Of a stretch of 64,000 nucleotides of DNA, positions 58,025-64,000 are shown in pieces. The position numbers and the translations under genes were made by a program. Every line of letters begins with the position of its first letter. The first letter of the stretch is position 1. This DNA is from Adiantum capillus-veneris (Eukaryota; Streptophyta; Polypodiopsida; Polypodiales; Pteridaceae): positions 107,014,087 through 107,078,086 of the forward strand of contig CM043964.1 of NCBI GenBank assembly GCA_014529385.2, given 5' to 3'. The notes under the pieces were generated by a model. It was not told the DNA's origin and did no database searches. It saw nothing but the letters and a program-made list of their open reading frames with translations.

Positions 58025-59143
58025 ACAAGAAATAGCAATCGAAGGAAAATGCTAAGCACTTTGCATTCTTGGTTTGAGAAAGCATTAAGCAAGGTTATGG
58101 TTGGAAATTGACATTCATTAACCTAGCATGGACTTAATGCAAGGCTTCTTGTGCACAAAGCCTTTAGCTTCTCACTTATTACGTAATTACATGTTTTTTG
58201 TTACAAAAAGAGGCCCTCCTTTAATAGGTTTTGGAGTGTTAGTAGCAAGCTAACCCATGTAACATTTTTCGAGAGCTTTTACTGTAAAAACACTTATTCT
58301 TTTTATAATTGAGAATATTGTAACTCCTATTTTACAAGGATATTGTAATCGATGAGCCGGGGCTATAAGCTTCCAGATATTGTATCAAAGTATCCTTAGT
58401 TAGAGCTTCCATATTATTAGTTTTTTACCAAAGAAACCTTAGCTAAGGTATAAAAGCTAATTTTTGTAAGTTATTGTTAAGTTTTGGATAATAGCAACAA
58501 AGTGTGAGCTAACCGCACTCACATCTCTCCTTCTCGCGCTTCCTACTCCCTTCTTGATTGTCACATTGCAATGACGTTTGTTGCATTGCAACCGCAGGTA
58601 AGAGCTCTACATTGACGTAAACATATCATGGCAATCCATAGCTTTTGGCATCGCCGACCCATGGCCTAATCTCATCATAAGTAGGAATTTAAGCTATAAA
58701 ATAACAAAGTAAGCATAGGTGGGGTATTGGGGCATCATTGCAAAGCATGTAGATGCATTCTGGGTTAGAAACGACTAGGTAAAAACTCACTGCTGTTAAC
58801 GATCGTGATTTTTGCACTGCATCAAAAGTGAGATTTGAGACCATAGGTATGTGTGCTTAGGTCTTATATACATGTCCTAGAAGTTTCATAACACTCGGAT
58901 GTTGTTTGATGCTGTAACGGTTATGAGTTTGTTTGTCGATTAGCAATTAGCTTTAGGTGACTTAGGTCATTTGAGTGTAGCTTGTGTTAGATGTGAGTTG
59001 TCTATTGTTTTCCAAGACATTGACACCCTCTTGTAGCCTCTATGCACTAGTCGAGTCAGCTTTGTCCCATGGATTGACAATCATGTTTATGGTTCTCGCT
59101 ATGTCTGCATAAGATAGGAGTGAGGTTAGAAACCCATCCCACA
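58025..59143 (+). repeat. Probable LTR (start unknown) ending before a PBS
   Basis: No ORF. It ends AACCCATCCCACA directly before a tRNA-Asp-like PBS at 59146. A good splice-donor-like CAG|GTAAGA is at about 58596-58601. The LTR start cannot be placed because no partner copy is in the window. Confidence 0.4.
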
Positions 59144-59145
59144 TT

Positions 59146-59163
59146 TGGCGCCGTTGTCGAGGA
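59146..59163 (+). promoter_or_regulatory. Orphan primer binding site (tRNA-Asp-like)
   Basis: TGGCGCCGTTGTCGAGGA closely matches the plant PBS TGGCGCCGTTGTCGGGGA, two bases after a CA. No gag or pol follows, so the element is truncated, rearranged or non-autonomous. Confidence 0.6.
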
Positions 59164-60321
59164 TGAATAGACCTAAACTAGGGAAATCATGAGCGTGTAG
59201 TGTAGTTGTCCTTTAAATTTCTCTAGGATCACTTAGAGTTAAAACTCTCTTTAAAACCGCATAGCTTAAGAGTGTCGTCTTTTGCTACGTAGAGGTAGCT
59301 TGGAAGTAGATTGTACTTGCTAAGTGCCTTGTAGTATTGTAGTATTGTAGGATTAGATTAGGATTTTGAGAATGATTGATGGATGAGACAAGTCTTAAGA
59401 TCAAGGCTCAAAAAACCATAAGAAACAAGAAAACAAGTGTTTGTCGAAACTTTCCACAACCCAACTGCATTAGAACCTAGGATTAGGGTAAGTAGAATCC
59501 GAGGTGGGATCTCGGAACATTGCTCACTCCAAAAGAATCAATTGTGAGTTGTTTACGTGAAGTTGCAAAAATTCAGGTCTACGGCTTGGAAAAGCAAATT
59601 TTGTGTGTCCTTGGAAAAGCAAATTGGAGAAGGATGTGCACTTAAATTAGACATGTACCTAATGTTACACAAAAGTAGAGACTGGGGAAGGTTGCCATAA
59701 AAAAAAGGACAAGTAAGAAACTTAAGGAGAATTTATCTCTCTCCCTCTTGTTGTTTACTACACACCTTTTACTTCTACTCGTCACCAGTAAAAGATGACT
59801 TAAGTAGAGACTAGGGAAGGTTGCCATAAAAAAAAGACAAGAAAGAAACTTAAGGAGAATTTATCTCTCCTCCTCTTCTTGTTTACTACACACCTTTTGC
59901 TTCTACTCGTCACCAGTAAAAGATGACTTACTTCATATAGCCCTTGCTAACTCAGAGCTAGGTCACATTTGAGAGAGGGAGTCTTAAGAATTGGATCATA
60001 GATGCAAAAACATGGGTTGGAGTGGGGGAGGAGAGAGAGACCTTTGGCCCTTAATCTGTGGTACTCTTCTTTTTCAATCAAGATTTTACCAGTAACAAAG
60101 CACCTAACATTTTTTTCATAAGTATGCACTAGGGTGGCTACCATACTAGAATTTTAAATTCCAATAATAGAAATGCCTATGATGAGGAAATCAGATGAGA
60201 ATGGAGGAACACTTGTTTATAGGCCTAGCCACCTTAGGCACCTTCTCACTCTCTCCAATTGATTCATGAAGGGAATCACCTTTTGCATGGTTTGCAATTG
60301 TGCTAGCCTTGGCAACAACTC

Positions 60322-60324
<3 letters not shown>
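59164..60324. other. Non-coding region after the orphan PBS
   Basis: No recognisable gene. Contains the direct tandem duplication at 59675-59930. Confidence 0.5.
59675..59930. repeat. Two-copy tandem duplication, about 129-bp period
   Basis: 59675-59803 and 59804-59930 share GTAGAGACT…AAGATGACTTA with several substitutions. Non-coding. Confidence 0.9.

Positions 60325-60392
<68 letters not shown>
60325..60392. repeat. (GA)n microsatellite
   Basis: About 68 bp of GA followed by a short GATT run. Confidence 0.95.
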
Positions 60393-60395
<3 letters not shown>

Positions 60396-60608
60396 ATTGA
60401 TTGATTGATAGATTGAATTATCGTCCATGGAGGTCAGATATGACCTATGGGACCGAAAACAAAACATTACAAAGATTGCCTTCGGACACATTTAGTTAAG
60501 GATTGAGGGTCCATCGATGGGTGGAAAAGAGAAAAGATAAAGTGGAGTGAACAAAACCTAAGATGGGGTAGGTGAGGAGGGGGGAGCCGGTTTGGGAGTT
60601 ATAAACTC

Positions 60609-61305
60609 CTAAATGATGGCTTTACCTCCTCGATAAACTGCCCATTTCCCTACTATGCACGTTGCTCGCATCTTTTGGAGTTCAGCATTCTTCTGTTTGA
60701 GTTGGGTGGGTGTAAGATCTTCAGCAAACCAAATTTTTGTGTCCTTCGGAAGCCTCGATTGCTCAAGGAGCTTGATTTGATCCGCTTTGGTCTTGAAGGT
60801 GAGGATTGCATGGTTGGTACGATGTTCGTGAGCAAGAGTAGTGATTGTTGTTGGATCCCATTGTATCATGGGGGTTGTTGTTCGAATGCGACCAAAAGAC
60901 TTGAAGAACTTGGGGTCCTCCTTTCCTTGCCAATAGCTCAAGAGCCTGCCAATGTGAACATTGAGAGCAATATCATCTTGTCACTATCATTCGTGTAACT
61001 TACATGCCACATGATCTTCAACTTTGCTAAAAATGGCATCTTGCACTTGGGACTTGACCTTGGTTTCTACCTCCACTTGTGTTTTATTGAGCTTGATTAC
61101 CAATTGTTCCATCTCTTCCTCCTCGGAGTTCTCCACCGTGGTGAGTTGAGACTCGATGGCTACGAGTCTTTACTTCAAATCTTCATTTTCCTTTCACAGT
61201 CTTTCGATTTTGTTTTGGAGATGGACCATGCTGTCTACTTTTGGGGGTGTCGCTACAACCCTGGCGAATGTAGGCTTTCCTCGGCAGGAAGCTCAAGTGT
61301 TCATG
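60609..61305 (-). pseudogene. Decayed coiled-coil plus RRM-like protein, possibly LINE ORF1-like
   Basis: A single minus-strand frame reads from about 61305 to the stop at 60609, with stops near 61200, 61170 and a cluster near 60985. Order: KPTFARVVATPPKVDSMVHL, coiled-coil-like heptads (LVAIESQLTTVENSEEEEME; VEVETKVKSQVQDAI), then RRM-like NHAILTFKTKADQIKLLEQS and a basic C-terminal part KIWFAEDLTPTQLKQKNAEL and GKWAVYRGGKAII. The coiled coil, RRM and C-terminal order resembles ORF1 proteins of LINE-type elements. I have no database match; a host or other transposon protein remains possible. Confidence 0.45.
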
Positions 61306-61897
<592 letters not shown>

Positions 61898-61925
61898 CTT
61901 TGCTAAGGATGTAATTCTCTTCATC

Positions 61926-63876
61926 ACCCACCTCCCTTTTGTCATGATTATCTTTGTTTCTTTCCTATAGCCACCCTTGATTTCTACAACTTCTCTCCTA
62001 TATTTGTCATGAATATCTTCAACTAGTGCATTGTATCCTTACGTTGCCTTGCCTAAGGACATAATACAACCTATTATCTTTGAGTTTTGGCTGCTACTGA
62101 GGCGATCTAAGGCAAGCAACAAGAGAAGTGGCCTCTAGATGCCTCTCAAGGCTGTCGTGTTGCTCATAGGTTTTGGGACCTAACACAAGAATAGCGCACA
62201 AAACCCCAAACAACAACAACACACCCCAGTATCACACACAATTTGGGAAACATAGGGGCACCACCTAGTTTTTTGAATCACAAACTAGGACATGAGGGAG
62301 GGAAAAGAGAGAAAGAGAGAGAGAGGGACTATACCACTTTGAAAATTGAAGCTCTTAGGACCCAAAACAATGAGTGCATCTTCTACTTCATAATGGAAGA
62401 ATGAGTGAGGGAGTGATACCACTCTTCTTAGCCACTACCTTGACAAAACCTCAAGCATGCATACTTAAGCTTCAAAAAAACCAGGACAATGATAGGAACT
62501 CCTCAAGTAAAGCAAGCCACAACACACCACAACTAAATAAACTTGTCCCTACAAGAGTTAGAATTTCAAGCTCCATTTGAAATCAACAAAACAGACACTC
62601 AAATTGTCCACCTCATGCATTGTCTTAGGTCCAAGGGGGGCCTCTCCACTTTGACACCCTCTTACAATGTCTTACTTGAGGCTAGGGCTGCACACACAAA
62701 ATGCCAACCAAACACTAACAAACAAAATGTCACTTGAATTACTTACAATTGCATGGATCCCATAATGTTTAGAAAACACAAAAGAAAATAACGCTATCAA
62801 ATCTTGGAGCCCAAGTTGGGAGGCGTTGTAGCACGACCTAATCGCAACCCACACAAAATTATCAAATCCGTGGATCGGCAACTCGGCTAGGGCACGAGCA
62901 TCGGATGAATAGGAATAGAGGATTCAAGAGATCACCTCTCCAATGCAAGTAGAGATTAGCCATGGCAAGACTAACTCTAAAACTACTCTAATCACTAATC
63001 AATCAACTCCTGTACACATCAAGTCCACCGAAGTCCGCCGACTTACCATAGACTAGAAACCCCAAGCACACTAATGATAAGCACACACTAATTACCACAT
63101 GTCAATCACGGCACTTCATCAATAGCTATACACATGAGGTAAATGGTGCTAGAGCTTCATAAAACCTATCTACACACAAGCAAACAATCGGGCACACACA
63201 CTAATTACAAGATTAAGACCCAACTTAATCAACCTAATTAGTGATGATAAATCTCACAAATCGAATTCTTATGGAAGACTAGGAGTGGTTAATAACAAGA
63301 AGTACATACATCTCTCAAATCTAAAATAATGAAAGTGTAATACTACTTCATGACAAGATGAGATGTAGAGAAGAAGTAGACTAAAGAGAAAATAAGGATA
63401 AGATTAATCAAGAAGAGCTTACTCTAATTACAATGGTTAGCACTAGCCTCTCAAGCATAGACATTAAGTTCAAGGCTAGGCCATAGAGTGAACGCTCAAG
63501 AGAGAGGGAGCTCTCAAAAGTGGATCCTCAAGAGTGGATAAGAATGAAGCCTCATTGCCTAAAGGCTTCCTTTTAAAGGCTTTCACCACAATCCCTTCTA
63601 CTATGGGTTTAAGCTTGAGCCTTCAAACTACCATATACAACTTTGGAACTCCAAGTGAGCCCAAGACTTATACAAGGTGAGTTGGAAATATTATGCACAA
63701 CCATAGATATCTCCCGCTTGATGAATATTTGGTGTAGCCTGTGTTACCCGCCTAACACCTATTCTTTGATGATCACCAAAACAAGTGTAGAAATTTGTAG
63801 AAGGAACACCCAACTTCTCTTCTCTCTTTTACAAAAGCACAACTATCATTGGCATGCACTATACTAAGGCAACAAG
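61926..63876 (-). repeat. Dispersed repeat, copy B, interrupted
   Basis: 61926-62813 and 63761-63876 match copy A (57019-58024). The same minus-strand coiled-coil-like fragment is present, with a stop (KAT-stop-GYNALVE) and a continuation IMTKGRWVMKRITSLAKP toward the (GA)n tract. Confidence 0.75.
62814..63760. other. About 0.95-kb insertion in dispersed repeat B
   Basis: Absent from copy A. Starts near GTTGGGAGGCG and ends near CGCCTAACACC. AT-rich and non-coding. No certain target duplication or LTR motif, so the element type is unknown; a solo LTR on the minus strand (TGTTAGGCGGG…) is possible. Confidence 0.5.
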
Positions 63877-64000
63877 TCTCACGAATGATTTCTTCTCGGC
63901 ATCAGCAATTGGCATCGGTCGGTGCATCGTTTTTGACACCAATTTGGCTGTTTTTTTGGCATTGGCTTTCTCCTTGGCATCGAGAGCTAGGACCTTGGCA
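63877..64000. other. Right edge, nothing recognised
   Basis: Irregular TTGGCATC-type repeats (ATCAGCAATTGGCATCGG, TTTTGGCATTGGC, CTTGGCATCG). Too short to classify. Confidence 0.3.

Overview
The window is repeat-dominated nuclear DNA from a plant. Almost everything recognisable is LTR retrotransposon: a Tat-type Ty3/gypsy element with two RNase H domains, Ty3/gypsy elements with C-terminal chromodomains, and a Ty1/copia element, with plant-type primer binding sites (tRNA-iMet and tRNA-Asp-like). No intact host gene, tRNA, rRNA or CRISPR array was found. The many long (GA)n/(CT)n and (CA)n tracts and the scarcity of host genes suggest a large, repeat-rich genome. A fern or another non-flowering land plant is my guess, but the sequence alone does not prove it.

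Layout. 1-~1000: leader, primer binding site (PBS) and LTR of a minus-strand element running off the left edge (E7). ~1000-3340: a leader with three CGCG-centred palindromes followed by a decayed ORF of unknown function. 3341-6057: truncated minus-strand Tat-type element (E6). 6058-9242: mostly non-coding, with two TATA boxes and a decayed minus-strand ORF. 9247-31216: Tat-type element E1 (+), split in its plant-type RNase H by a complete nested element E2 (15115-27168, minus; 5-bp target duplication tatga). 31217-33133: decayed flank. 33139-49077: copia element E3 (minus; duplication tgtga), split in its reverse transcriptase/RNase H by chromovirus E4 (34275-44976, +; duplication catac). 49083-49676: microsatellites and a 31-bp poly(G) run. 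49677-57018: chromovirus E5 (+) with a truncated 5' LTR. 57019-64000: a dispersed repeat in two copies, an orphan LTR end with a PBS, a short tandem duplication and a decayed coiled-coil/RRM-like ORF.

Insertion order is readable: E1 before E2, and E3 before E4. Every polyprotein is broken by stops or frameshifts, many explicable as C-to-T (or complementary G-to-A) changes. Most elements are therefore fossils, although several domains keep all catalytic residues.

The most interesting signals are four. (i) Arrays of near-perfect 22-30 bp palindromes with CGCG centres lie upstream of two unrelated gag-position ORFs, with different arm sequences but the same layout. (ii) The integrase zinc-binding module of E2 is duplicated in tandem, gapless at a 126-residue offset, with both H2C2 sites intact. 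(iii) The E4 LTR carries a 47-codon ORF ending exactly at a splice-donor-like site, in phase with two downstream acceptors. (iv) E2 has a 1,288-bp LTR/leader tandem duplication and a chimeric 3' end.
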